DNA from: Chrysogorgia sp. JL179-B06
Lineage: Eukaryota > Cnidaria > Anthozoa > Scleralcyonacea > Chrysogorgiidae
Assembly: GCA_035772405.1 (NCBI GenBank)
Contig: JAYKKM010000142.1
Coordinates: forward strand, 2,508,501 to 2,572,500
DNA length: 64,000 nucleotides
Direction: 5' to 3'
Below the pieces are notes generated by a model. That model ran no database searches and was not told the origin of the DNA. It worked only from the letters and a program-made list of their open reading frames with translations. A program made the translations under genes and the position numbers. Positions 48,378 to 58,532 of this stretch are shown piece after piece. Position 1 is the stretch's first letter, and the number at the start of each line of letters is the position of its first letter.

Positions 48378-49177
48378 TAACTGATGCTTACAGAGAAGAG
48401 CAGGTTATCTCATTCCAAGAGGTAATCTCAAGTGAGGAGCTTGCCATTGATCTTGGTGGTGATCCAAATTGTGATCAAAGAGAAGCCTACACAAATTCAG
48501 CTTCACAGATCGATCAAAAATTGGATGATGTGACAGGTATGTTTTAGTGAAAATAACCACAAAATAATTGGTTAACAACAATACACAATAGAATGTCATG
48601 TAAAGTCATCCATTAATACAACATTTATAAATCTATCTTACAGGTCCTGCCTGCAATAACTTAAGCACCACAGCAGTTGCCTTGTTCAGTGAGACTGAGA
48701 GCACACATGTTAAATGTAGCAACAACACCAACCAAATGGAAATCGATCCCACACCGGCTGAGGAGAGTGTAATTACAGGAGTCCATGAAAAGAGGAAACA
48801 TGTCGAAAGCAGCAAAAATACCGCTGTGAGTAGAATGTATACCTGTCAGACTACCATAGGTAAAACTGTTGAACAAGTCTTGGGCAATGTGCTAGAAGTG
48901 GTCATGTTTGACAAAGCAAGGCAGAAGCACAAGACATACCCTAATAATAAGGATTATTACGAAGAATACATGTATATTCTCGCTGTCATTGAAATCAAGA
49001 TTGACAAGCAGTTACGCGACTGTAGAGAAACGCCTCAACAAATGGGAACGTGACTTTTTTAGTGAAAACTGTCGCCTACCAGGACATTCAGAATTGACAT
49101 CTGACAACAACGCGAAGTTACTCGCAAAACAAATCAAGTATGCCAAAGCAATCTTGAAGAAATTTCGAGGAGTATAA
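48378..49177 (+). pseudogene. Exon 3 right part and exon 4 of the interrupted gene
   Basis: If the Polinton and one AAGACA copy are ignored, the frame from 34996 continues openly from 48378 to a donor ACAG|GTATGT at 48536. A 107 bp intron ends in TTACAG at 48643. The next exon joins in phase (T-G-P-A-C) and carries a C-terminal tail with 'VLGNVLEVVMFDKARQKH' and a Lys/Arg-rich helix. A one-base shift near 49020 moves the end into the frame of 'KWERDFFSENCRLPGHSEL', which stops at 49175-49177. AATAAA follows at 49235. The acidic, Ser-rich residues around the break look like a linker. Total coding length across all exons is about 1270 codons. Confidence 0.6.
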
Positions 49178-49234
49178 AGAACTATAACCGTTTCGTGTTA
49201 AAAACAAAACGGCTCTTTTCAAAATCAGCGATTA

Positions 49235-49240
49235 AATAAA
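49235..49240 (+). terminator. Poly(A) signal AATAAA of the interrupted gene
   Basis: AATAAA lies 58 bp after the stop codon at 49175-49177, a normal place for the 3' end of the exon 4 transcript. Confidence 0.5.
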
Positions 49241-49724
49241 ATGAACCGTAAATTAATTATGACCATATTATATTTTGTAAATAGCACACGTCCCAGACTG
49301 GAAAGTTTGGTACCAGACTGGAAAGTTTGTAAAATAGCATTTGAACTACAGTACTGTATATACATACCTTATACTCTTCCAGCGTAAATGGTACCATTCC
49401 AATATTATTATTACAATTGTTAGGTTTCATAGTTTCTTTTTTAAATCTGCTTAATACTGTTGAGTACTTGAGTTTAAACTTTAAAGCTGTACGTTACCTT
49501 GACAACGACTTTGAATGTTGCTCGATCCAGTACCTCTCTCCACAATTGGCGAGCACATATATGGACAACGTATCCAAATATGGTATTTACGCTATTTCTA
49601 TGAGAACTGCGCTTTTGCGCGCGCAAACTTGATCTTTCCCGCAAATCCGCAATGGTTCGTACCTCAGAGGAAAAACGGAATATGCGCAACACGAGAAAGA
49701 AGAAGAAAAGACAGCAACGAAGCG
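49241..49724. other. Intergenic stretch with a 20 bp tandem duplication
   Basis: AT-rich, no gene seen. CCAGACTGGAAAGTTTG occurs twice in tandem at about 49293-49330. The end of the stretch, from 49640, reads into the first exon of the kinase-like gene. Confidence 0.45.
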
Positions 49725-51494
49725 ATGAGCGAGTGGTTAAAGCGAGAGCAGAGGATAAGCCGTCAGGTGCAGTCTGCTGTTGGCACAACGCGCAGTAAGT
49801 TGGCTGATTATAAGCAGTTAGCTTCGAAGTACTACACCTTATGGAAGAGAGGCCAACAAAGAAATGAAAAGGTAAGCACAGAAATGCTAGCCTTTAAAAG
49901 CATAAGCCGCTTGTGCTAAACAAATTAACCACTTTGGCATTTGTGCATAATGTTGGTACAGGCACATTTGGTCAATGGCAATGAAACAACGACATGGTTG
50001 GATGGCTATAGCCATAGGGAAGAGAAGAATACAACGCACAGCCACCAAGTATCTACTATCTGTGAACGAAATTAAAAATGTTTTGCGCTTTGATGAGTGC
50101 ATATGAACAAGTATCTTAATATATTGCTTAGATTATCCTACTTTAAACTAAAGAAAATTTGGACAGACATTACACACTTTTATACAACTCCCAATAAATT
50201 AGAACATATTATTTTAATATTCTTTGGGAAGAAAATATTTACAATCAATATTTTATTCTGGTTAATATTTACAGTTTTTCACCATTAGCCCAAACCTCCC
50301 TTGGTATGTATTTTGTAGCTAATATTGAAAATGTCAGAATCTATATAGACCTTTCATAAGTGCCGTCATTAATTTGATTATATTCTTTTATATCCATATA
50401 AGTTAGTCTTTCTATAGCCGGCCCTTGTTGGGAAGCAACTCCTACTACCAATCTTGAAAGGGATCCTGAACCCCTACAATCACGACATGATGAAAGTGGT
50501 CTATACAGTATACTGAACAGTGTAGTGTATAATAATACAATTTAGATGTACAATAAATAATTGGTTCTAATTTAGTATTAATTTTACAACCTTTTCAGAA
50601 GAAAGGAGGGCCACAAGTTTAACGGCATTTTTGCTGTCATGTGTTACCCTCGTAAATAAAGTTATATTATTATTATTATTTCCCATAGACACAACATGGA
50701 GTAAATTTGGTTGTTCAACAAAAATTGAAAGAGTATCCAGTTTCCAAAATATTGCCTGAAGAACTGGAAGAATTAGAAGGTGGCAGGGTCATTGGTGCTG
50801 GTACATATGGTCAGTGCCTTTTGAAGAAATTTTCACGCCTTGCGATACTGGTGGTTGAAAAACAACTGCATGAAGAAAACTTACAAGAGATATACCAGGA
50901 AGCTTACTATATGCAGCTATTCTCTCATAGATGTGTCCCCCATCTGATTGGGATACAGGTTGAAAAAAAGCCATTTTCTATCATAATGGAGTTTCTAGGA
51001 CATAAAATGGAATCCCTAACTGTCCATAAGCTTCTTTTTGATAGCAAATTTCAGCAAATATTTTCCACCATGTCCTTAGGTGACTGGTTCCGTGTATGCT
51101 ATGACATAACAGATGCACTGCACCATATTCACCAGCATGGATATTGCATTGTGACCTAAAATCAAATAACGTGTTAGTTTGCAAGAAACAAGGCTATCTC
51201 ATTGATTTTGGTAAAGTCAGAAAAATAACAAATTTGTCTGCAAAAAGATACACAGATATCTTCCCACATATTGCACCTGAAGTGCTAAAGGGCAATGCCC
51301 CTAGTATAGCAAGTGATGTATACTCTCTGGGAAAAGTTCTTATAACCATTGGAGAGAAGGTGAAAAATGAACTTATTCTTACCATTGGAAATATGTCTGT
51401 CCATCCACTAGCACACAAAAGGCCGAGTTTAATACGGCTCCTGACAGATTTCCAGCCACATATGACAAAAAACCTAGGAAAAGAAAATGCATAA
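49725..51494 (+). pseudogene. Protein-kinase-like gene, two exons, frameshift in catalytic loop
   Basis: Exon 1 (ATG 49725 to 49871) encodes a coiled, basic 'MSEWLKREQRISRQVQ' head and ends at AAAAG|GTAAGC. The intron 49872-50688 ends in CCCATAG. Exon 2 has the kinase fold: Gly loop 'IGAGTYGQC', the likely ATP-binding Lys in 'ILVVEKQL', hinge 'IIMEFLGHK', catalytic 'HCDLKSNNVLV', 'LIDFGK', and 'IAPEVLKG'. One base is missing near 51144, so the natural frame stops (GYCIVT*) just before HCD; the rest runs in the next frame to 51494. All catalytic residues are otherwise present. Kinases of the 'H-x-DLKSNN' type are multicopy in cnidarian genomes, in my recollection, sometimes near transposons. 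Same strand as the interrupted gene upstream. Confidence 0.75.
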
Positions 51495-51780
51495 AAAACA
51501 ACATCTAGGTATCAAAGTAATAATATAATGTCTTTGGCAAGTGTTTTGTCAAGATCTCAATGTGTTTTTGTCTATCGAATATCTAACTATACCAGTACTA
51601 ACAGATCAGTCTGCCTCTTTAAGTAAAATTATTGTATTTATTAAAATAATACAGTAATCCATACTCCATAGCAGAAATAAAGCCTACTCTATCATTATAA
51701 AAAGCAATTAAAGCAATAAAACACTTATTATAGTAAGAAAACATATCCTAAGAATTAACAGTTGTAGTAAGAACGTCCAA
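51495..51780. other. AT-rich 3' flank of kinase gene
   Basis: No ORF. A diverged fragment of the downstream 175 bp repeat (TCTTTGGCAAGTGTTTTGTCAAGATCTCAA) begins at 51531, shown here in parts: TCTTTGGCAAG and TTTTGTCAAGATC. Confidence 0.5.
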
Positions 51781-54010
51781 GTTGTCAAGATGTCAACACG
51801 TCTTTGGGCAGCGGGTTGTCAAGATTTACTGAAGTCTTTTGGCATCTAGTTCAAGCTTTACTGTGTAATTACAATAAGCCATACTATAGTTATAAATACT
51901 GTATTATATAAATATGATAAAACCACATTCAATTAAAAATTAAACCTATAAATGCACAGCAATAGCTAGAACTTCAAAGTTGTCAAGATGTTCTCGTCTT
52001 TGGGCAGCGGGTTGTCAAGATTTACAAGTCTTTCGGCAGCTAGTTCATAAGCTTCACTGTGTAATTACAGTAAGTCATAGTTATAAATACTGTATATATG
52101 ATAAAATCACACCTCAATTAAACCTAATGCACAGCAATAGCTAGAACTTCAAAGTTGTCAAGATGTTCTCGTCTTTGGGCAGCGGGTTGTCAAGATTTAC
52201 AAGTCTTTCGGCAGCTAGTTCATAAGCTTCACTGTGTAATGACAGTAAGTCATAGTTATAAATACTGTATATATGATAACATCACACCTCAATTAAACCT
52301 AATGCACAGCAATAGCTAGAACTTCAAAGTTGTCAAGATGTTCACGTCTTTGGGCAGCGGGTTGTCAAGATTTACAAGTCTTTCGGCAGCTAGTTCAAGC
52401 TTCACTGTGTAATTACAGTAAGTCATAGTTATAAATGCTGTATATATGATAAAATCACACCTCAATTAAACCTAATGCACAGCAATAGCTAGAACTTCAA
52501 AGTTGTCAAGATGTTCACGTCTTTGGGCAGCGGGTTGTCAAGATTTACAAGTCTTTCGGCAGCTAGTTCATAAGCTTCACTGTGTAATTACAGTAAGTCA
52601 TAGTTATAAATACTGTTTATATGATAAAATCATACCTCAATTAAACCTAATGCACAGCAATAGCTAGAACTTCAAAGTTGTCAAGATGTTCACGTCTTTG
52701 GGCAGCGGGTTGTCAAGATTTACAAGTCTTTCGGCAGCTAGTTCATAAGCTTCACTGTGTAATTACAGTAAGTCATAGTTATAAATACTGTATATATGAT
52801 AACATCACACCTCAATTAAACCTAATGCACAGCAATAGCTAGAACTTCAAAGTTGTCAAGATGTTCACGTCTTTGGGCAGCGGTGTTGTCAAGATTTACA
52901 AGTCTTTCGGCAGCTAGTTCAAGCTTCACTGTGTAATTACAGTAAGTCATAGTTATAAATACTGTATATATGATAAAATCACACCTCAATAAAACCTAAT
53001 GCACAGCAATAGCTAGAACTTCAAAGTTGTCAAGATGTTCACGTCTTTGGGCAGCGGGTTGTCAAGATTTACAAGTCTTTTGGCAGCTAGTTCATAAGCT
53101 TCACTGTGTAATTACAGTAAGTCATAGTTATAAATACTGTATATATGATAAAATCACACCTCAATTAAACCTAATGCACAGCAATAGCTAGAACTTCAAA
53201 GTTGTCAAGATGTTCACGTCTTTGGGCAGCGGTGTTGTCAAGATTTACAAGTCTTTCGGCAGCTAGTTCATAAGCTTCACTGTGTAATTACAGTAAGTCA
53301 TAGTTATAAATACTGTATATATGATAACATCACACCTCAATTAAACCTAATGCACAGCAATAGCTAGAACTTCAAAGTTGTCAAGATGTTCACGTCTTTG
53401 GGCAGCGGGTTGTCAAGATTTACAAGTCTTTCGGCAGCTAGTTCAAGCTTCACTGTGTAATTACAGTAAGTCATAGTTATAAATACTGTATATATGATAA
53501 AATCACACCTCAATTAAACCTAATGCACAGCAATAGCTAGAACTTCAAAGTTGTCAAGATGTTCACGTCTTTGGGCAGCGGGTTGTCAAGATTTACAAGT
53601 CTTTCGGCAGCTAGTTCATAAGCTTCACTGTGCAATTACAGTAAGTCATAGTTATAAATACTGTATATATGATAAAATCACACCTCAATTAAACCTAATG
53701 CACAGCAATAGCTAGAACTTCAAAGTTGTCAAGATGTTCACGTCTTTGGGCAGCGGGTTGTCAAGATTTTACAAGTCTTTCGGCAGCTAGTTTCATAAGC
53801 TTCACTGTGTAATTACAGTAAGTCGTAGTTATAAATACTATAATGATAAAATCACATCTCAATTAAACCTTATAATTATATATAAATGCACAGCAATAGC
53901 TAGAACTTCAAAGTTGTCAAGATGTTCACGTCTTTGGGCAGCGGGTTGTCAAGATTTACAAGTCTTTCGGCAGCTAGTTCAAGCTTTACTGTTCTATATA
54001 GTTCAAACTT
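51781..54010. repeat. Tandem array of ~175 bp units, about 13 copies
   Basis: GTTGTCAAGATGT recurs at 51781, 51979, 52154, 52329, 52502, 52678, 52852, 53026, 53201, 53378, 53550, 53725 and 53913, i.e. every 172-177 bp in the middle and 188-198 bp at the edges. Inner copies are near identical and edge copies diverged, as expected for unequal exchange. Each unit holds two related ~33 bp halves: GTTGTCAAGATGTTCACGTC with TTTGGGCAGCGG, then GTTGTCAAGATTTACAAGTC with TTTCGGCAGCTA. Unrelated to the 164 bp satellite. Confidence 0.95.
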
Positions 54011-55130
54011 TACTGTGTAATTAGCCATAGCTAATTATATATGTAATTATATGATTAACCCATTTCAAGTAAAAATTAAAATCTTAATTGCACAGCAATA
54101 GCAAGAGCTTCAATTCAGAGAAAAAGTGGTCAAAAGATTTAAAAATGTCTTTAGGGAGGTACTATAGATTTAAAGACTAATTGTGTAATGGCGCAGGTAG
54201 ACTGTATTTAGTGTTTAAGAATAAGCACTAGGGTTTATATGTAAATAGGCTTGAGTAAACAACAAATATCTACTGACAGTATTCAATAAAATGTACAAAG
54301 TTTAGTTATAACTTAATATGTAATTTTATGAATAAACGTTTTGAAATGCTGCGTGAAGACAAGCGTTTGTCTTCACTGCTCTGGTTATTGTTTTTATATT
54401 ATCGAAACAAAATATACACTATAACGATATAACATTAAATTCAATAACTACAAACACTCGGCCTTCAGAAAGAAATCAACAAAGAAATATATACTAACAA
54501 CCAGATAAATATTGCGTACCTTGACCATTGACGACTTCCTTCAAATAATTCGTCGTTTTCAAATTTACTGTACAGTAAAGCATGACGTTAACAAACCACG
54601 ATCACCTCCAAGCAAATAAACAGCTTCCTGCTCCATCTATCGCTCCTTGGTAAACTCCATTTTGTAAATCGCAACAAATGTCACAAAGCGCCAAATACGG
54701 CGGCCGGCCGCGCAATTGTTGAATTGAATTACTGGTTCGAGAAAAAGTTTGACCCAGGCATTAACTCACCTGAGCTTCTCCTTCTCGGTTTCAACTCGAC
54801 TTTGCTCTCGCCGTCTTTCTCTTCCGCTTCTCTTGCTTTGTATCGCTTGTTGTTTATCCATAGCTTGTTGTTTATCCATTTGTTTTTTAAACTCACTTTT
54901 TTTTCAAAAAAATGTCTCTGAAAAAAAAACTTTTGAAATACCGTTTCAATATTTGCATTCGCAATCATATGACGGTTGCAGTTTAAATATTAATTCACTA
55001 TGCAGATGACCAATCAGTTTCTGTTGCAGACTACTTTCCCAGGCCAAATTTTCTATTGCTGCGCATGAAAAAACTATATCTAGTTACCAGGGTCAAATTT
55101 TCCAATGGCACGCATCATGAGGACGGTTGA
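54011..55130. other. AT-rich stretch without a convincing gene
   Basis: It contains a last degraded repeat fragment to about 54130, and CGGCCGGCCGCG near 54702 as the only GC-rich spot. A 17 bp tandem (CTTGTTGTTTATCCAT) sits at about 54845-54880. Overlapping ORFs on both strands at 54724-55009 are low complexity (Lys/Asn or Leu/Ser rich) and I do not call them. Confidence 0.5.
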
Positions 55131-55132
55131 TC

Positions 55133-55155
55133 ATATATATATATATATATATATA
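55133..55155. repeat. (TA)n microsatellite next to the palindrome
   Basis: A pure AT dinucleotide run. Another short TA run lies at 57111-57120, just beyond the right end of the Crypton-like element, so the pair may be the two sides of one insertion target. Confidence 0.85.
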
Positions 55156-55156
55156 G

Positions 55157-55260
55157 CAATTATTCACCTCAGTGTCGGTGAATAGAGTTGGATATTTACC
55201 GAGCCGCGAAGCGGCGAGGTAAATATCCACACTATTCACCGACACTGAGGTGAATAATTG
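55157..55260. repeat. 104 bp near-perfect palindrome
   Basis: Arms CAATTATTCACCTCAGTGTC...GGATATTTACC and their reverse complement meet at a GC-rich core GCCGCGAAGCGGC, itself a CCGC-GAA-GCGG hairpin. Only two or three positions near 55195 and 55231 fail to pair. It abuts the left end of the tyrosine-recombinase element. Confidence 0.93.
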
Positions 55261-55263
55261 TTT

Positions 55264-57108
55264 TAGCATATACCTGGGAGGTGAATAGGAAACTCGAAAA
55301 CTTTTTTTTATTGTTGTGACAAAAAAATGAGCAAAAACTCGATTTACACTTTAATATTTCGCGTGCGAGAAACGCGCGGAGAAACGTCACATGACAACAT
55401 CATGTGATAAACTGATAAAATCGTAACGAGGTCGTTTGATCAAACATTCATACGAATCGTGTCCGATGAAAGGCAACGAAAAATTTGGGTTTCTTTTTCG
55501 ATCGCTGGAAGTACATCTTCGCAAGTCTTAAAGCTCGTGCTGAAGTTTTACATTGAAGTTGAAATTGCAGTTATGAAATGTACCACCAGAAACGAAGCCA
55601 TGAACGAGATTTTGGCTATCGTGAATCCCGAAGACATTTATAGCTGTGGAAGCATTTGATGTGGTTGGATTTGAAAGACCAGCACTGAAAGATGAAACAG
55701 CTGTCGTTTTTGGCACACTTTGATCTTCGATAGGGCTGTCCGCGCCAAGAAAGTTGGAAATTTCGTTCGACATCGCTTTGAACTGCTGAAATGTCGGCGT
55801 GTCGCTGTAACTCTCGATGCTGGCTTTGCTTTGATGACCGGTGATCGCCTTTATATGTCGACTCTCGAAGTTTGAAGCAGATAAAACGGTCACTGTGGTG
55901 GCTCTGATCGAGTGATTTGTTAAATATGGATTAATTCCAGCTCTTGAGGTCATGCCACGCAACATGTTTCCCATTGTGTTGTGGCCGACAGGAATGGAGC
56001 AATACCAAAACTGAATCTTTAGCAGGATTGAATGATTTGCATGGATTTCTGGGCTTTTGGAAAAGATTGCTAGAATCAGGATTCAGATGAGAAAGATATT
56101 TATTAACGATTTGGAATGGACAGCGTTTGGAGCCAAGTTTTTCGAAAAATTTTACTGTCGGACAAATCTTCTTTGTCGTCGAGGCCTCCCTGGTGTTTTT
56201 TTGTTGGCAAATTTGCCCCTCTCTCCCTGCTCACTTCGAAGTACGCCTCGCCAGTAGGCGTTTTCCTCTGGACAAGCATATTTTTCTGCATGGTATGTTG
56301 GTTTTCTCTCCCTCTCTTGCCCAGGAACAAGGTGATGAAAAACCATGCCGTTTGCTGCAATTTGTCAGGATTGAGAGTGTCAACTTCAAACTAGCTCGCC
56401 TTCTTCGTACAGCTTCTCAACGACTTCTTTGGTCAATGGTTGTTTGTGGACAAGTTCGTGCAATTTCGCCTTTTTTTATTAAGGGATTTCAGAAAATTGC
56501 TCAGACTTTTTTTTTGCTTCTGAAAAACTGGGCATCTCCAACTATCGAAAACGGTTTGCTGAGTGGTGAACTTCTCAAATGGCGATCCAACGCGGCTCGA
56601 ATTGCGGTAAGCGATTTATTATTGTAGTAGCTTCCGTCACGTTTTCTTGCTGAGAGATAAAACTTTTGAAGGCATTTGTTTAATTCTTGAGCAGACATTT
56701 CTTCCAAATGAATTCTAAATTCTTGTTGCTGTTCAAAACCATTCTGTAAAACATTATTCGTTCGTAAATAAGTAATTTACTTTTTAAATTAATTTTACGT
56801 AAGCTTGGCCCGCTCGTTATTTGTAAACAAAAACAGTATTAAAGTTCGAGCAAATTTTTGTCCCATTACAGCTGAAAAAAGTAAAAGAAATATATACCTC
56901 CTAAACACTGTATTGCCAAACTTTGTTGCTTTTTTGGTATTGTCCGGCACAGCACCCTCATTAATTAAAAAAAATTCTTCTTCCGTAACTGAAAACAAAA
57001 CGGGAAGCCATTTTGTTTTGCGCGGAGGTGAATAGTGCAGGATATTCAGAGATAGAGGAGCCAATCAAATTGCGTGAAAAGCACTATTCACCTCCCAGGT
57101 ATATGCTA
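55264..57108. mobile_element. Crypton-like tyrosine-recombinase element with 25 bp inverted ends
   Basis: The left end TAGCATATACCTGGGAGG-TGAATAG (55264-55288) is an exact inverted copy of 57084-57108. A second inverted pair near the right end, GGAGGTGAATAGTGC (about 57025) and GCACTATTCACCTCC, makes a terminal stem-loop. The internal part carries a leftward, broken tyrosine recombinase. Together with the adjacent palindrome it may form one 1.95 kb unit inserted in a TA run. Confidence 0.7.
55528..56707 (-). pseudogene. Tyrosine recombinase, Crypton/KIAA1958-like, broken
   Basis: Three leftward pieces belong to one protein. Piece 56707-56501 has the N-terminal SAM-like core ('KCLQKFYLSARKRDGSYYNN', 'SLTAIRAALDRHL'). 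Piece 56360-56103 has 'WFFITLFLGKRGREN' and 'HQGGLDDKEDLSDSKIF'. Piece 55974-55528, with a readable lead-in from about 56090, has the catalytic end: 'WYCSIPVGHNTMGNML', 'NHSIRATT' (HxxR), 'ITGHQSKASIESY' (His and Tyr nucleophile). These blocks match the recombinases found in Cryptons and Crypton-derived animal genes. At least three frame changes separate the pieces (A run near 56510, near 56395, and near 56110). Catalytic residues of the C-terminal half are intact. Confidence 0.82.
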
Positions 57109-57196
57109 AGTATATATATACCTATAAATCCGATCCGAGATTAGGATCCGCTTGCATCTCGCGTGATAAGGGACTAAACGCCGGTCGATATTAGCA

Positions 57197-57248
57197 CCCT
57201 CGCCCTCAGGCCTTCGGCCTTCGGCCGGCGCTTCGCGCCGGGCGAGGG
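57197..57248. repeat. GC-rich nested hairpin
   Basis: CCCTCGCCC (57197) pairs with GGGCGAGGG (57240). Inside lie GGCCTTCGGCC and CGGCGCTTCGCGCCG, each self-complementary. A strongly folding ~52 bp block in AT-rich DNA, perhaps the tip of another palindromic element. Confidence 0.8.
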
Positions 57249-57365
57249 GATTATAGTCATTTTAATTATTTTACTTATTCTGTATTTTGTAATTGTATAT
57301 TATGTTGAATGTAATTTCTATACACCCTATGTGCGAATAAACTGAACTTCAACTGAACTTGAACT
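57249..57365 (+). other. Possible 3' tail of a non-LTR retrotransposon
   Basis: An AT-rich run leads to GTGCGAATAAACTGAAC and then short TGAACTT-type repeats to about 57365. A tail that ends in a small simple repeat after AATAAAC is typical of CR1/L2/RTE-type 3' ends, but no coding part is present, so this is weak. Confidence 0.3.
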
Positions 57366-57662
57366 TGAGTCCTGTAAGATATAAATGAGAAAGCAACAGG
57401 TTTTGGAAGTGGATACTGCAACCTATTTACTGATTTTGTGATATATTATAAATCTAATTTGTTTGATTTACTGTATAAGGCGTAATTACTTGGGACACCT
57501 GTGGCACAAGTATTAGAATGGCGTTTTTATTTTTTTTTGCGTCGCGAGATTTTTCCGAATCACGAGATTTTCCCGCGAGATTTTTTGAGGCTAGTATTAA
57601 AACATGCAGCTCTGAGTCTGTTTTACGGTTTATATTACCTGTATAATATTACCTGAAGGAAC
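57366..57662. other. AT-rich stretch, nothing recognised
   Basis: No ORF. Three short GCGAGATTTT-like motifs occur at about 57543-57590; no family recognised. Confidence 0.4.
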
Positions 57663-57935
57663 GTGTGTTATGTACTTGAATTCGGTAATTCCAAATCTGT
57701 TTTCAGAATTGAAATCGAGTAAATATTTACCGCGAGATAACGATAAATCAAAAATCTACGACGAAGCGATCGACTTCCGATTGTCGATCATCAACAGGTT
57801 TTTACGACGGGTATTCACGTTCGCAATATAATAGACAAGTATGTTATGTATTTGGACTCGGTAATTCCAAATCTGTTTCCACAATTGCAATCGGTTAAAT
57901 ATTGACCGAGATAACGTACAAAATCTACGATGAAC
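57663..57935. repeat. Direct duplication of ~100 bp
   Basis: About 57663-57767 and 57841-57935 share TGTTATGTA, TCGGTAATTCCAAATCTGTT, TAAATATT-ACCG, CGAGATAACG and AAAATCTACGA in order, with scattered differences. An old local duplication, or two copies of a diverged repeat. Confidence 0.8.
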
Positions 57936-58092
57936 ATCCTTTTTAGAGTTGTGAACATGGCGTGCGAGGTCTGGGGACCATGTGACAACTGACAAGTGCG
58001 TGCATGCGTGCTTCTTTCTTTCTTTCGGCGATTCGAAGCGAAGACTGTGTTCTTACCTCCTTGCTTGGAAGTACTTCATCAGTTATTCAGTT

Positions 58093-58528
58093 ATGTGGCT
58101 GGCAAGTATCTTGTTCTTAAATACGCTCACAATGCTTACAATTGCACACGCCGATCGCGCTATACCTACACTAAAATATGACGAACGATTTCGAAACGGG
58201 TTGGTCCGTGATCTCGAAAATGTACCATCAAACTTATACCAAAACTCTCGATCAAACTTATACAAAAACTCTCATTCAAACTTATACAAAAACTCTCGTT
58301 TCAAACGTGTCATTAAATTGTACTGGGAAATATTGCTCAAATCCTGTAAATCGAAGAACAAAGAACGTTGATGAGAACGTTGATGATGCCAACTTGAACT
58401 TGCAAGTGAAACATAAACATGCTGACACAATACGCGAAGAACTTTGTAAGTCTATTGAGCCAATTGAGGTAACTGTAATATTCGTGATTTGCTTTATTTT
58501 TTGCTTGTATTGTTTACTGTTGTACTGA
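58093..58528 (+). pseudogene. Possible secreted/membrane protein, split in two frames
   Basis: From ATG 58093 one frame begins with a good signal-peptide-like segment ('MWLASILFLNTLTMLTIAHA') followed by polar sequence, and runs to a stop at 58371. The overlapping frame, 58178-58528, has potential N-glycosylation sites ('NVSLNCTGKYC') and ends in a hydrophobic segment 'VTVIFVICFIFCLYCLLLY', like a C-terminal membrane anchor. A single shift near the 24 bp repeats (58228-58299) would join signal peptide to membrane anchor. I do not recognise the protein; without homologs the join is a hypothesis. Confidence 0.35.
58228..58299 (+). repeat. Three 24 bp tandem repeats
   Basis: TCAAACTTATACCAAAACTC-type units at 58228, 58252 and 58276, encoding SNLYQNSR/SNLYKNSH/SNLYKNSR in one frame and QTYTKTL in the next. 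Repeat length divisible by three keeps either frame open. Confidence 0.93.
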
Positions 58529-58532
58529 TGTC

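Noticed and set aside
51781..54010. Same family as the 164 bp satellite
   Set aside because: Unit length, sequence and dyad differ; no shared block found by eye.
54724..55009. Overlapping ORFs on both strands in AT-rich DNA
   Set aside because: Lys/Asn- or Leu/Ser-rich chance frames with no family features.
56795..57064. Minus-strand ORF at the right end of the recombinase element
   Set aside because: No recombinase blocks and it overlaps the terminal stem-loop; could be an upstream leader at most.
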